Source: Cyclospora cayetanensis
Taxonomy: Eukaryota; Apicomplexa; Conoidasida; Eucoccidiorida; Eimeriidae
Length of the DNA: 64,000 nucleotides
Direction of reading: 5' to 3'
Assembly (NCBI RefSeq): GCF_002999335.1
Contig: NW_020312752.1
Span: forward strand, 310,001 to 374,000
Shown here piece by piece: positions 34,038 to 46,922 of this stretch; position 1 is the stretch's first letter; the number at the start of each line of letters is the position of its first letter. A program made the position numbers and the translations under genes. The notes under the pieces were generated by a model, which searched no databases, was not told where the DNA came from, and worked only from the letters and a program-made list of their open reading frames with translations.

Positions 34038-36091
34038 ATGCGGCTGTCCGTAACTCTTGCCGTCTGCAAGGCAGCGGCTGCCCTTCTCTTCTTTCTCACC
34101 GCTCTCTGGGGAGCGGCGGTTCCGTTTTTGCTAAAGCGGTGCGAATTGGGCAGCCGAATCATATATCTCAATGCGTTCGCCGCAGGTGCGTGAACACACG
34201 GATCCATGCTATATACTATTCGTGTATGGTATTCAAATAGGTGCTCCCTCTAGATTGTTGGATCCCTTCTTTTGGTGCCTTCTTCAGTTACGGTGACATA
34301 ACATCCTCTTTGTCGCCGGAGAAATGTAGTGTAGGCGGGCGGAGTGCGGCGGTGGGGAGGCTCGTGGGCTATTTCGTATGTATATGTTGCATCTTATACA
34401 TGCAGCCATGCACTAAATGCCTCTTTCTAGGATGTGTGCATGTGTGGGTTACTACAGGGGCTTTCCTCGCCTTGGGAGTTCTTCACATTATGCCCGAAGC
34501 TGTGAACTTGCTGGACGAGCTAGAGGTGTACATACACCTGAATGGAAATCCGTACCCCGTCACGTTCTGCCTGGCCTTCATAGGATACCTTACTATTCTT
34601 TTTTGCGAAGGCGTCCTCTGTGGAGACTGTAGGTCTTAAGCGGGGTTGGGGATGGGAAACTGGGCAGTGCGGAAGGGGTCCCTTTTGCGATGATCCTCAT
34701 GTGTAGTTCGGCGTTTGGGGTGTGGATGCGGCGCAGCACTTTCACACTACGATGTTGTAAGCGAAGAGGGGCGGAAGGACGGGAAGGCCAGCTGCACCAC
34801 GAAGAGCAGCCACTCGACCGACGAGCATGATATAGAAGGATCTCCCTACGGTGGGCTGTGCCGTCGCCGCAGTGGCTGTTGGCACTTTATCTTGAGTAAA
34901 TCCCTTTCTCGCGCGCTGTGCCGAAGGGGTCGGGGGCGTACCTCGTTCTTCCTTCAGAGAGGCTAGTGCGCATTGTGCTTGATGCGGCAGCTTTGGACGT
35001 CAGAGGCCCCATAGAAATGGCAGTAGCGACATGCGAGGGGGATTGCGTGCCGAGGGCACTGGAGGATGCAACCCATACTGAGCACCCAGACGCTAGCGGG
35101 GAACCGGAATGCAAGATGGAAAGTGGTCACTTTGACTCAACGGCCTTCTTCACGATGCTTGCCCTTGCGGTGCATGGCCTGTTTGAGGGTGAGTTACGCG
35201 GTTTGAGGTGTGTTCTGTGATCCTTTTCGCGCTTGAGCCTCCTGGATGCAGATGCCATGCAGTGGGTAGGCGTTAACGAGGTTAGCCAGCGCGTAGCCTA
35301 GTCACCTGCACGTATTGTGCGACTCTTCCTGCAGGCGTCATTGTTGGAGCAGCCAGAGATCTCTCAATGATGTGGATGATGTCAGCGGTTGTGATCGGAC
35401 ATAAATGGGCTGAAGCGATGCTCCTCATGTGTCGGCTTCTCGAGCGGAAGACCGTAAGGCTCTAAGATTTAGGGTTTGCAGGGGGTCTGTATGTGTGGCG
35501 AGCTCTAAGAGGTGAAACGAAATAAGGATAATTTTCTAGGAATGCTGGCTTTATAGAGGCGGATGCGGAGGCTCCGCTTGAAATTGGGCTTCTTGCTGCT
35601 GCAAAGGTCGAAGGGCAATTGGGTGTGTGCTGCAGTGTGTGATGGCAACTGCCCTGCTGATCGTAACCTTCGCATGTTCTTCGCCATTGGGAGTTTTGGT
35701 TGGAGCGATTTTGGCCACTGAGGGAAAGCTTGCCTCTGGCATCTGCAACGCATTGGGAGCTGGTACTGTCTTTTATATTGCATCAGAGGTTAGTGGCTCG
35801 TTTTGGACCGGCTTGCGAGGTAGCCAACTAGCTAGATTGCTGGCACGCTCTTTGGCTAGCAAGGAATTCAATCCGTGGGTCCGAGACACCTGATAGAGTT
35901 CGAGCTGCCAGATACCTTCTTAGACTGAGATTGAGAGTTTATTCGGCTTGCACTTGTGTGCGTGTGTGCAGATATCTGGCTCTGCTTTCCAGGGTTGTAG
36001 AAAAACACGGTTTTTTCAATTTTTAACGTATTGCAGTGGGGCGGTCTTAGTAATGGCGCTGACGCTTTTAGACGTTGCTTATGGGCAATAG
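34038..36091 (+). CDS. ZIP-family metal (zinc/iron) transporter, seven exons
   Basis: A membrane importer of divalent metals. Exons 34038-34185, 34458-34628, 34707 to about 34748 (end uncertain), 34927-35188, 35335-35453, 35636-35788 and 35972-36091 (TAG). Recognisable parts in order: TM1 (AAAALLFFLTALWGAAVPFL); TM2 with GAFLALGVLHIMPEAV, where the H-x-x-P-E follows the ZIP pattern; TM3; a long variable loop; TM4 with the family signature HGLFEGVIVGAA; TM5 with VIGHKWAEAMLL, the paired metal-site His/Glu helix; TM6 (FACSSPLGVLVG); TM7 (LGAGTVFYIASE); and TM8 at the C-terminus. Only exon 3, in the cytosolic loop, is uncertain: the donor GTAAGC at 34749 keeps phase, but the His/Ser-rich sequence just after it (SSHSTDEHD) could be coding. 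All residues expected for transport are present. Location, plasma membrane or an internal membrane, cannot be told. Confidence 0.9.
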
Positions 36092-39000
36092 GGCGGCCTA
36101 CTTTCTATGTGTGTTCAAACAAATGTAAGTCCTTCTGGGCTGTACTGGCAGATATGCATGCGAGACGTAATTTTCTGCTCCTGCCTCCCCATCGCATCCT
36201 CCAGCATTCCCTCCCCTTCCCATTCGCTTTCATTTTGGGCGCAAATCTATTCCTCTTTTCCCCATTTTCCACGTTTCAAACAAGCTGAACGATTCACTAT
36301 CGCAGCTCTTGCAGCCTACGAGGGTGCTGGCTACAGCAACAGCAGGGGCCACCCACGGATTAGAGGCTCGGGAGCCCAACATTTCAAACACCTGTTGCAG
36401 AAAGTGTATATTTTTTACGGCGTGTGTGACGGCTGTTTGTGTGTGCGCAGATTCGTCGTCTCATGCGGGGGAACGGCTGCTGCCGCAGAGCCTCTGATGT
36501 TTTATTCATTTGAAAGCAGGTGGATTTGCTGCGCCGTCAGCAGCAATGATAGGGGTAGCAGTCTTACGGGTGGCGAGTAGGCAGAGGAAGTGGTCCGGTT
36601 GCTACTCGTAAGGAGTACCTACTTTCATTTGCTCGCTAGACAGTACCTTTCGAAGAGTTCGCTGATTTTTTGCGTGCCTGCTGCAACAACATCTGCTTCT
36701 GCCGGTACGGCGGAAGGCACAGCAAGGAACCCCAACTAGCGCCGGCTGCGCAGCAGAGGGGATGGGCATGTTGTTTTACGCGCCGCAAATCGCGAAAAGT
36801 GCATGTTTGTATCAGCTCTAAAATCCTCTCTGTGCCCCGGTCACGCAGACGTGTGCTGCTTTTCTGGGAATACCAGTGCTTCCAGGTTCGATAGAGGATC
36901 GATTTTGGCCGGCCCGTCTCCCCTTCATCCCATGAGGGGGTGGCTCCTAGGAAGGAGGCAGTGTCGGCATCAGCGAGTGCCCTATTCGGGGTCCTGTTCA
37001 GTCGCTACATGGGGCGTGTTTCAATTGTCCCGAGTGTTTCTTTCGCAAGGGTTGCGGTCTTGAGTCCCACCCCACGGCTTACCATTTGTTTCGCAGGAAT
37101 GGCGAGGCTTACATGGCAGTTTGGAGGAAAGCAGTGTGGAAGGGGGCTAAAGAAAAGGCATAAAAGCTTGATTTTTGCTGTGGGGGTGGGCTGCATGCTT
37201 TCACCGATTTTGCCACTCCCCTGCGTCGGATCCTTCGGTTAAAGAAGCACTACGAAACAGGAATGCTCAATTCTTCTCTTTTAACACGACTTTCATTGGA
37301 AATCAGAATGTTTCCATGTACGTAAAATTGCATTTGCTTAAAGACAAGCGTGAGACTGAGCCATCAGTTTAGCCAGTCAAAGAAGGCGAATTCCTGTCCA
37401 TCTGAACCACGAAGCACCGTGTAAGGGAGGTGCTGCTAAGCTCTGCTCAAGATCGGTCACCCGTTTGCATCGCTTCAGTGTGCCCGCGGGTGGGGCATAC
37501 GTAATCGGGGGTTGGCAGGGAGGGTGGAAAGTACGGAAAAACAAACCGGTAGATGCAGGAAGCGATCCTTTAGGTGAATAGGTATAGTTTAAGATCTCAA
37601 ATATTCCGCTGGCATTCGCCGTCCACGGAATTCCCCAAGACGGCTACAAGTTCATACACGGTGGTGGCTGGTGCGGCCACCACAAGAAGACGCTCCTTCA
37701 CCTTTGCCGGTAGATGTGAATGGTAATCTGATTAGAATCAACTCAGCTTGCACGTGCCTCGCCGAGGATTCTTGCTGTGCTGCTTCAACAATGTTGACAG
37801 CAACCATTCTTCTTACGCAGCAGTGGAAATTCACAGTGCCCGGCAAGATCGCTGGATTACTTTGATGAGAGGGGCCTCCGCCGTGTACCAGCTGTGCACG
37901 AGTGTTGCAACTGCTTGCTGGCAGTGCTCATTTTTGATTGCGGTCATACTGCCTGTGCGAGGAAAGTCGGCTTTTTCTGCCCACTTCATCAGCATTATAT
38001 GATTGCCTAAACTGCCTCCCTCTGAGGGCGGATTTGGTGATTTTGGCGCCAAACAACTATGACAAAAGCTGTAGGCCATCGAAATAAACAAGGCATGCAC
38101 GTACATGTACAGACGAGCAAACAGCGCACAGGCAATTCGACGAAGTGCCATGCAAAGCTCGCAGGCATAGGGCAGCGCGAGCTGAGTATCGTCAAGCCGT
38201 GTTGGGGCAATTCTACACAAGAATGATGGCCTTGCATTCTATTGCCATGTAAATGTTGCCCAGCTCTCGGATTTTTGGCGCTGAATTGCATTCGTAGCGG
38301 ATATACATTTACACTCAACACTTTTTCCTCATTGATAGCCCTACACAAGCAATAAGCTTAATATACTATAAATAAGCATGTGCCCTCATCTGAGTTACCA
38401 GTGACTAGATAAATTTTCTTAAGGCAGCTACGGATGGCCGTACTCCCAGCTCGAGCACCTATAGGAATTTGAAGATTCAGAAACATGAAAATCTGCTTCG
38501 TGAAGTCTAACTTTTCTCCGATGCTCCGTCTAACTACATGCGTAGAAATATCTGCTTACAGTTGAATAATCAAAATCAACTTTTATTGGTCCTGATAAAT
38601 GCTGTGCCCCCTTTCCGTAGTTCAGTATTTGCGAGATCAAAAGAAAGCTGTCTCTCTAACTTCATGATCTGACACTTCTAGCTGCGAAAGCAACTGGACG
38701 CGTACGTTCGGCCTGCACATATTTCTTTTTAAGTGTGGTGCAGAGAGAAGAAATATCGGTACGTGTATTTCACACCACAGAACTACTGGCTGACAGGCAA
38801 ACTAGCCATTGTCATGCGCACAGTAGTGAATTGTCGACAGCCGTTTTTGCTTCGTTTGTTCTGCCTCGTGCATAGAACAGCAGAACTTCTGGTGATATCT
38901 GTACTGAAGTGTTCCGTGGCTTGGCTTGATTTGCACTGGGGGCTTCCAGCCCAGATAAAACGGCATAACTCAACATAAGAGCGAAGCATTAAGGGCACTT

Positions 39001-40050
39001 CGATCCATGGATCTTGTAACTCCATAAGGCTGGCCTGTTTCCTTTGTTGCCTACGGATGAATCGCCTAAGAATATGGGAAAAACCGCGCTAAGAAAATAG
39101 GATTTCATCGGGCCACTTTGAATGCAGATAATGGACTGCGTTCTGTCATCATCAGGCATCACAGAGCGATTAACCACACAAATACAAAGTAGGAGAGCAC
39201 ACGGGCTGAACCTGGAAATGCACTCATGGAAATGCGCCCTACAAAACGAAGCGAAGGCTAGCAAAGGACTCCAATGTGCCCTTCTAGGAAGAAGCCCTGC
39301 ATGCCGAAATAGTAGCAGTCATTATGGCCAACGCCTGTGTCGAGGCCCCAACCTAGAGAAGAATGGTCAGACTAAAAAGCGCATCGGATACTTCCAGGAA
39401 ATCCTGTGCTGCTGTTGTCTGGGCCTTGCGCTCAGGCAGTGCCATTTGCCCATAGCAGACGACGATGCCTGGTGAGGAAAGCGGAAGCCCATGTGAGCTG
39501 CCCACGAACGGTATCAACAACTCAAAAGTACCTAGAGAGGAAGCACCGGTATTTCATATTCGTTTCTGAAATGTCGTTGCCAGAAGGCCAAAATCAGCTG
39601 CAAGACAGTGAATAGTATGGGTCATGATGAGGCCCCCGAGCAGAAGCTTCTAGGCGATTATGAGCAACACAAGAGTTCAGTTAAATTAAGCTCACAAAGA
39701 GAGAAAATGAGGCCGTTGAAGGCTAGGTATTATGGGCTCATCAGATTGTGCTGGCCGCTTGTACCGCAAGCTGCATGCGACGGAATGGCTGGCCACTATG
39801 GATACAAGCAAGTTGCACTTGTATTGTAAAAAATGTCCTGAATGCTGCTGCATTGTTCTTTCTGTTTTGGTTTCGACTGCATAGGGAGAAGCTAGAGGAG
39901 GGCGAGGGCGTGCGGTATCTCGAATCGAACCCGCAGTGCCGGGAATTTGCAGCTCTTTTGAAACCTGTGGTATTCTCATGATCAATACATTTATGCCGTC
40001 CTCAATTTTTGGAGTTGCTGAGTCTTCTCTTTCGAAACGGTCAGAAGGTT
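36092..40050. other. No gene seen
   Basis: Nearly 4 kb with only short open frames. A few acceptor-like tracts are present near 36460 and 37095, but nothing joins into a convincing protein. Confidence 0.4.
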
Positions 40051-43000
40051 ATGGACATTTTCTTCCAGACACCCCTGCTCCGCAGAATGAACAGGCATCA
40101 GCACCCAACAGGATCTGCTGGCGACGGCGCCGCCGAAACACCCCAGGACTCCAGCTCTTTAGAACTGAAGGCGCATCATGTGACAGTAACGGTCCCAGAG
40201 TGCCCCAGCAGCGCTGCTTCAGCCTTCCCAGCTTCAGAACCAGCGGTAGGGCGCAGCAGCCAGGATGCGGCAACTGCCACCACCGGAAGAGAGATTCCGG
40301 GGGCAGCCGCTAGAAGCCCATCCTTCGCCGCTCGAGAGTCTGTTTCGACGTCCTCTGGGGATAGCAGTGCTAGATTGCGTGGAGAGTGCCTATCTGCAGC
40401 GCCTCCGTCTGGTGTTCCTGTACCGCTGCGCAGCACCTCTGCAGACTCCCCAGTGGTGTCCAGAGTGCCTCATCAGCGCGTGGTGAGTTTCGAGCATCCG
40501 AACCATTCAAAGGGAGATTCAACTGCAGCTGACGCAGGCCGTGTCATACCTCCATCCCGGCCAGATTCACGGCGCGCTGAGAGAGCAGGCAACTCCGCTG
40601 CGGCGGAAAAGCAATACACAACAAGAGGTGTTCAGACCTCAGTACCAGCAGTTCCCCCCGTCGGTGCTTCGTGCACTCGCCACCCTCCTCTACGTGCCTT
40701 CTCGCATTTGCCTGCTTACGATCGATGTGTTGTGCCGGAAGACAGCTTCACGGACAAATGCGGTCGCGGCAAACTGATTGGTGAGGCACTCTGCGCGCCT
40801 GCACACACGTTTGCATGCCCCTACTGTGCTAGAATCTGCATGGAATTCGCGTGAGCGTGTACTGAAATCTCTTGTGCACCGCCTTTCTGCGCTTGCCGAT
40901 TCGTGTTGATGTGTTCTGGACCCCTGGCCTCAGGCACGAGGCCCCCCCGTCCAGGCTCGACCTCGAGCTTTAAGTACGAGCGCCTGCCTCCACACATCCG
41001 ATTTTTGATGAACTTTCGACAAGAAAGTATCCACCCCGCAGTCCTTAGGGCCGGCCTGCAGATGGGGCAGAGAAAGATTGTTGGCTCGAACGCGCGCACT
41101 GCGGCGATGCTGACAGGTTAGCCTCGCCTCTTGGTGGCGGTGCCTTGTTCCTGTGCCGCTGCGTGAGTAGAGGCTTCCCACTGGAGCTCGTCAGCGCCAG
41201 AAGACTCTGCACAGAAGGGGCAGGGGCAGAAGGGGCACGCGCAAAGGGCAATAAGGCGAAGCGACCCTTGCTGCGCGCTGCATGCAACAGCAGCACCTCT
41301 TTTGAACCTTGGCGTCAGCGGAGGCGATAGAGGCCCTAGGCATGTGTCACGTCTATGCTGCTAGCGATACTTGGCCGTCTACCTCCTGCTGGTGCCAGCC
41401 GCTCCAGTGCATGCTTCTTCCTGCCTATACATGCACAGGCAGGAAGAATCCTTGACTCCCCAAGTGTCGTGTGCGGAAATCCGTGTATGGCTCTCACAGC
41501 GCCATGCTCCGCCCGTGTGCGCTCTGTTTATGGCCCCCTTTTTGCGTGTGGAAGTTGCATGCTCGGCTTTTCTTTGCGCTTTCTGCTGTCAGCGTTTCAA
41601 AGGTTTATTGAGGACTATTCACCTCCCCCGTACCAGGCCGTCGACAAGCATCTGAAACAAATGCTGGACAGACAGATCAACTTTATTACGCACTGCAGAC
41701 CCCACAGCATCGCAATGGGTGGCACCATTCGGTGGCTCAAGCGCAAGCTCTCCAGTGAGTCGCCCCAGTGGCATTGCTGTTCGGAAGCGTGCGAACGATA
41801 CACCCTGTACATCCAAATGAGCTTTTGAGCAGTCATGCATGGTTAGCCGCATGAATGCATTCATACCTGCATATATGCACGCGCATTCACGGATATATTC
41901 TCTGTGCATGGCCGCAAAAGAGACAGGGGGAGCGCACACACATTGGGGAAGAAGCAGAGATAAATGGGGCTTATGTGCATTGGTAGATGGATGCGGCACT
42001 AGCTGCTTCACATATCATGACGAGTGACGTGTTCCCGACGTGCATGCACTTTTATGTTTTATGCAATCTTGCCCCTCTCTGCGCCTGTATGGAGGCTTGC
42101 GCCTGCATACGACCTGCTCTTGGTCGACCACCGACCAGATAGGGGGTCTGCGTGCCCCTCGTTCGTCGCACCGTCTGAATCTCCGTGCCTCTCTTGCTCC
42201 TCGTAGACAGGCACAGGGAGTCACTCACTCAATCGTTCCTTCCTTTTAGTCTATGTAACCAGTTCGTTCGTAACGCACGTTCTATCGCGTCGGGAGGGGG
42301 AGTAGCGTGCAGAAGACCGCGCTGTGCTGCACTCTTTCTTGCATCACTGCCCATCGCACTTGTGCCATGTCCTCCCATCTGCGGATCTGTGTGTTTTTCG
42401 GAAATTCTCTGTCTTCCGTGTGCGCATGTATCTGTTTCCCTGCAGCTTATGCTTCCTTGCAACTGGAGGAGACAAGAGCGCGTCTGAGTTTGGACATTGC
42501 CAACTTTATCGCATGCCGGCTGCTGAGCGCCACGCTCATGGCTGCTTCCATCGTGGAGCAGCAACTCATTGAAGACGGAGATAGCATCATGATATTTGGA
42601 AGATCCACTGCCGTAACGTGTGCTCTTCTGCAGGTAGGCGCGGTGAGGAGGGGGTGGGGAGGGGCCGCGCTGGTAGAGGGTTGCTTCCGAAAGTGTTGTG
42701 TTGTGCTCCGTCTTTATCTTCCAAGAGTGGCTCCTTCATGATACACTTTTGGAAACAAGCCTTTATTCTCTCTCAGCAATTTTGCGCTTGTTGCATGGGG
42801 TTTCTGTGCTGCGTGCCTCCGCCTTCACCCCTGCCGGTCGGCCCTCCTTTCTTGTCTGTTTGGGGTGTCTGTACAGTCGAAGAAACAGGGGCTCCACTTC
42901 TCAGTAGTGATGGTGGATGTGCCGCACACCGGAGCTGGCCAGGAGGCAGCGAAAGCTTTCGCCGACACTGGCATATATGTCACTTATACGATGCTAAATG

Positions 43001-43987
43001 GTGAGCCGTGCGTAGGGCTCCTTTGAGGCGTCATGAATTATGCTCAATGATAGGCGCCAAATCGTGCATGCCAAATCCTGTGTTCCTCCTTACTTTGCAC
43101 TCTCTGCAAAGTGTATGTCATTTCTTGTATGCTGTGAGGTGTTTGTTTGTATCGTCGGTAGAGTCTCAGCAACCGGCCTGCAGCGCCACATCTCCGTTCA
43201 TTAGTGCACTTTTAGGATGCTTCCTGCTTCTGCATGCGACATGTATCTGTCTTTCTGTCTCTCTCGCTGCAATATACGTCATTCATGTCAGAGCTCCCCA
43301 GATCCGCCAGCATCTGTCTGCATGCCCTTTGTCGTTTCAGGCCTTCCAACTGTCTTTCACTTGTCCCTACTTGTCTGTTCATCTGCCTTTTTGCCTCTGT
43401 CTTCCGCAGGCCTCTCTTATCACATCACGAGCATCACCAAAGTCCTTTTGGGCTGCTCTGCCCTTCTTGCAAACGGCTGCGTTCTCAATAGCGCAGGCGC
43501 AGCGACAGTTGCGATGATGGGTAAAATGCATGCGAAGCCGGTGATTGTCGTGACGGAGACCTACAAGATGTCCGATCGAGTTATGTTGGATTCTTGTTCT
43601 TTTAATGAGCTATGTGATCCGGCTCTGGTTTGGAGGCCCTCAACAGAGGAGCTTACGGGGCTTCCCTCGCAAGGGGTACTTAGGCCCGCATCTGCCACGG
43701 CCTCCGCAGCTGCGGAGGGGCTGCTCGATGGAGGTGCATCGACAGGAAGCGGCGAATCAGCAGCGACACTTGCAGCGGGAGAGAAACAGCTGCAGCAGCA
43801 CCAGGACCAGCATCCCCGTTGTGCCTTCTGCCACTCCGAATTCCAAGTGCCGGTAGTCAATCCTGCATATGATGTTACGCCCGCGCAGTTCGTGGATTAT
43901 GTAGTAACTGAAGACGGGATGTTCCCGGCATCTAGCGTCCCGGGCCTCATCTGTGGCCTCGGTAAGTCCCCTGCGCTTGCAGACTGA
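40051..43987 (+). CDS. Translation initiation factor eIF2B subunit delta, six exons (about 654 aa)
   Basis: eIF2B is the guanine-nucleotide exchange factor for eIF2 in the cytosol; delta is a regulatory subunit. Exons 40051-40780, 40934-41116, 41593-41754, 42446-42633, 42877-43000 and 43410-43987 (TGA) join in phase. The first 240 residues are low-complexity, as usual for delta N-termini. The conserved C-terminal domain follows: SIHPAVLRAGLQMGQRKIVG-SNAR, then FQRFIEDYSPPP, FITHCRPHSIAMGG, IMIFGRSTAV, FSVVMVDVPHTGAGQE, SITKVLLGCSALLANG, VVTETYKMSDRV, FNELCDPALV, and PAYDVTPAQFVDYVVTEDGM-FPASSVPG. About 60 residues rich in Ala/Gln, with a C-x-x-C, are inserted between the NEL and YDVTP blocks. 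ATG 40051 is the first in frame; 40087 is an alternative. The last exon could continue through a GTAAGT at 43961, but the family normally ends here. Confidence 0.95.
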
Positions 43988-44069
43988 AGCGCGCAACGAG
44001 CAGACACGACACACACACACGCACAGCGGCTAGGTAGCTCGTCGGCTAGCTAGCATTTCGGGGAGAACG

Positions 44070-44497
44070 TTACTGAAAAACACCGTATACACGCCACTGG
44101 CCCAAGGCCAACGCCAGAGGGCGAACCGACACCGCGCGAGCGAGACGGCTGTACAAGACTGGCCTGGCAGTAAATCGCCAGTAGCCCGTTTGTGCCGTTA
44201 GCTGCGTCCATGCTGCTGCTGCTGCTGCAGCCAGTTCCTGCTGTAGGTTTCGCAGCGGCAACATTACCGCTTCCTACCCCGCTTGGGTACCTGTGCACGC
44301 GGAGCAAAGCGGGGTTCCCAGAGCTTCCTCTGCGCGGGGCTAGCTAGCCGTCGTGCCAACAGGAGATTTATCTCCTTCATTTGATCATTATAAAGATCCA
44401 CACACCGGTACGCACACAGCCACGTCCGCAACACGAGGGGGTCAAGCAGAGTATACCTGAAAGCGCTTTGGGGGCTTCGGCCCTTCGCCGCTGGCAA
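44070..44497 (-). CDS. Unrecognised protein, last two exons
   Basis: Exons from about 44497 (or a nearby acceptor) to 44291 and 44240-44070 (TAA) join in phase 0 at RAQ|QEL. The sequence is strongly protein-like: FRYTLLDPLVLRTWLCAYRC, VDLYNDQMKEINLLLARRLA, then AAAAWTQLTAQTGYWRFTAR and ALGQWRVYGVF at the end. Upstream exons must exist and would overlap the plus-strand frame at 44533-44878. Function unknown. Its 3' end faces that of eIF2B delta, about 80 bp apart. Confidence 0.5.
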
Positions 44498-44532
44498 CTA
44501 AGGCTTACGGCACTGACGGCTCTCTGCTGTAG

Positions 44533-44878
44533 TTTCTTTACGTGGGGCCATCCCTACGCCTCACGAGCCTTGCCGCGCTTATGGCACCCTCGTCTACCCT
44601 TCCCGTGGAGCTGCAAAGAACCTGAGGGGACCTATTGTCCCCTTTGCTACAGAGGAAGGAAGACCCTGCGGCGTATGGAGTGCATCGTCCATCTGGTTCA
44701 GTACAAAGCCAGACTTTTAAAAGGTGTCTCAAGTAGCAAATGCTCCGAACGCTGCCCAGCTGCTGCTGTGGACGCCTCCGGTGCCAAAGGGCAGAAACAA
44801 CAGCAGCAGCAAGGAGAGCAACAGCAGGAAGAACGCCTAGTGGACGCCTTCCCGGCGTTCACGAGACTGCGCTGCTAG
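44533..44878 (+). CDS. Possible small zinc-ribbon protein, 3' exon
   Basis: From an acceptor CTGTAG the frame runs to TAG 44878. It encodes WSCKEPEGTYCPLCYRGRK then MECIVHLVQYKARLLKG, with four to five Cys in C-x7-C-x2-C and a later Cys, followed by a Gln-rich tail (KQQQQQGEQQQEE) in the sense typical of this genome. The pattern is reminiscent of a mitochondrial bL32-type zinc ribbon, but that is a guess. It overlaps the presumed upstream part of the minus-strand gene at 44070. Confidence 0.4.
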
Positions 44879-45110
44879 TGACGCCAAGGCTTTTAAGGCT
44901 TTCGTCTGGGGGCCTCTTGACGGAACAAGCGAGGCCGGGTACTGAGACCCCTTCTTCGGGGAGAAGGGGGGGCCCACGGCTGACGCTGCTGTTGCCGTTG
45001 CTGCAGCAGCAAAATCGCAGAACAGTAACCCGCAACGCAACCAGTGAAAGGGCGACTATACATATATATATATGACGCCAGCGTGCTCTCTGCCATTCGA
45101 CAGAGCGCGC

Positions 45111-45867
45111 TTAAGCTGCAGCGACACATACACCGCCATCCGGCACAGAAAGGGCCCCCTGCAACCCTAAGTCGTCCTCACCTCCGAAGACAGGCACTCC
45201 ATCACTGGATGCAGCTGTTGCAGTGTACGCCCTGAGCATAGACCTCAGCTGAGCATCCGGGGGGGCCCCACAGTCTATGTCGAGCTCTTCCTGGACAGTT
45301 CCGAAGGAGGCCGTTCCCCTGGGTGCTGCTGCTGCGGAGAAGGCCACCGAGAGAGGGGGCTGCTCTGCAGAGGGGCCCTCAGCTTCCTGCAGCAGCCACA
45401 GGTAGATATGTGACAAGAAAGGCGAAAGAACCGCTTGAAAGAAGCACGCGAAGAGCAATTTTTTTCTGTTCTCCGCACCCCCGCAGCAGCAGCAGCACCA
45501 CCAACCCGTGCACCCACGGCGCCGCCTACCTCTGCTTCCTCTAGCTGTTTGTCTTGCAAAAGAAGCTCCCTCAAGACTCTTCTTGGAGGGGCCTTATAGG
45601 GCTCGATGGGCTTCATCGTCGCAGCGGGGGTTCGACGTCGCTGTGAAGCGGCCCCTCCTTCCCCAGGGACAGAGAAAACGATCCTCTCAAGGCTGAAGGC
45701 AGCCGTAATGACTGCCAGCACGCTTTGCTGCTCTGTCGCCTCTTTAACGAAACAACCCGAGAGGATCGACTCGTCTGGTTCTCGCCACTGGACGAACTGC
45801 TGATGCACCGACACCGCAGTGTCTTCTGCCAAGCTCGGCAGCACTTCCTCTTCTTGGTCAGCATGGC

Positions 45868-45901
<34 letters not shown>

Positions 45902-46888
45902 GCTTAAAACGAACGCGTGTAGCCAGTGAAGGCCGCTGGCACCGGTGAGCACCACAAATCGATGACCAACGCCGTGAGCGGTGTCTGCAACTATCGAATC
46001 GACTGCCCCTGCGTAAAAACCCCACACCTCTCAGCGGCAGCTTCTGGAAGACTTGTGGCGGACTGCAAGTGCCTGTCTCGCAGGCTGCACTGCGGAGGAC
46101 GCTCCGATCGAAGCGTCCGGGGTGCACACAATGAAAGGCTCTCGCAAAGGAGGAGGCATGGAAGGTCTCTGCGAACGACTAACAGACAGCCAGAGCGGCT
46201 GCACAGGAAGAGGGCCGCTACTACGGGGGGCAGGGATGCACCAGCGGAAGGAGGATTTCCTCGCGTCGCACTGCGTGACAAGAGCGCATCTCGACGCACC
46301 AGAAAAGGTTTGAATCCACACAAGCGCGAGACGAAGGAGGTCGAAGAGCAGCACGCGGTCTTCCAGAGCAGCCAACAGAAAGAGCCCCTGCTCGTTTTCA
46401 AGCATCTGCACTTCTTTGCAGTGCACAGCTCTCCATCCTGCCGTGTGTGCGGAGAAGGTGGCCTCCTGGCCGACGCTCGTCGCTCCATCCTGGCTGTCTT
46501 TCCCGAGAGGCAGCCTCAGCTGAGACCCCTCCGCGCTTCCCGTGGCGGCTCTCTTCCGAACAGGCAGAGAAGGAAGATCCAGCACTTCAAGGAGGCGTGG
46601 ATTCGCAGGAGCCCACAGAGAAATGAGCGGCCCGTGGCTGGCAGCCAGCAAGGAGCCGTCTCTCGACAAGCAACACGCGTACACAGGCAAAGAACGGAAA
46701 TTCCACTCCTTCAAACAAACAAATGCAGACGCAAGCGGTCCCAAAGTCGCGCCTCCACCGCCTGTATCCTGGGGAAATCCCACACGACGCCACAACTTGA
46801 ACGTCGAATCCAGAGACGCCGTGATGAAGCAACAAGGATCCTGCATGCATATATATATACACACATATACATATATATATATATACAT

Positions 46889-46922
<34 letters not shown>

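Noticed and set aside
39900..39945. T-arm-like GAATCGAACCC suggesting a minus-strand tRNA
   Set aside because: The flanking bases do not pair into a T stem and no anticodon or acceptor stem can be built.
46031..46299. Continuation of UTP17 exon 3 through 46300 to 46031
   Set aside because: The frame stays open, but the GTGCGT donor at 46299 and acceptor before 46008 restore a conserved-looking sequence in phase; the open stretch is treated as intron.
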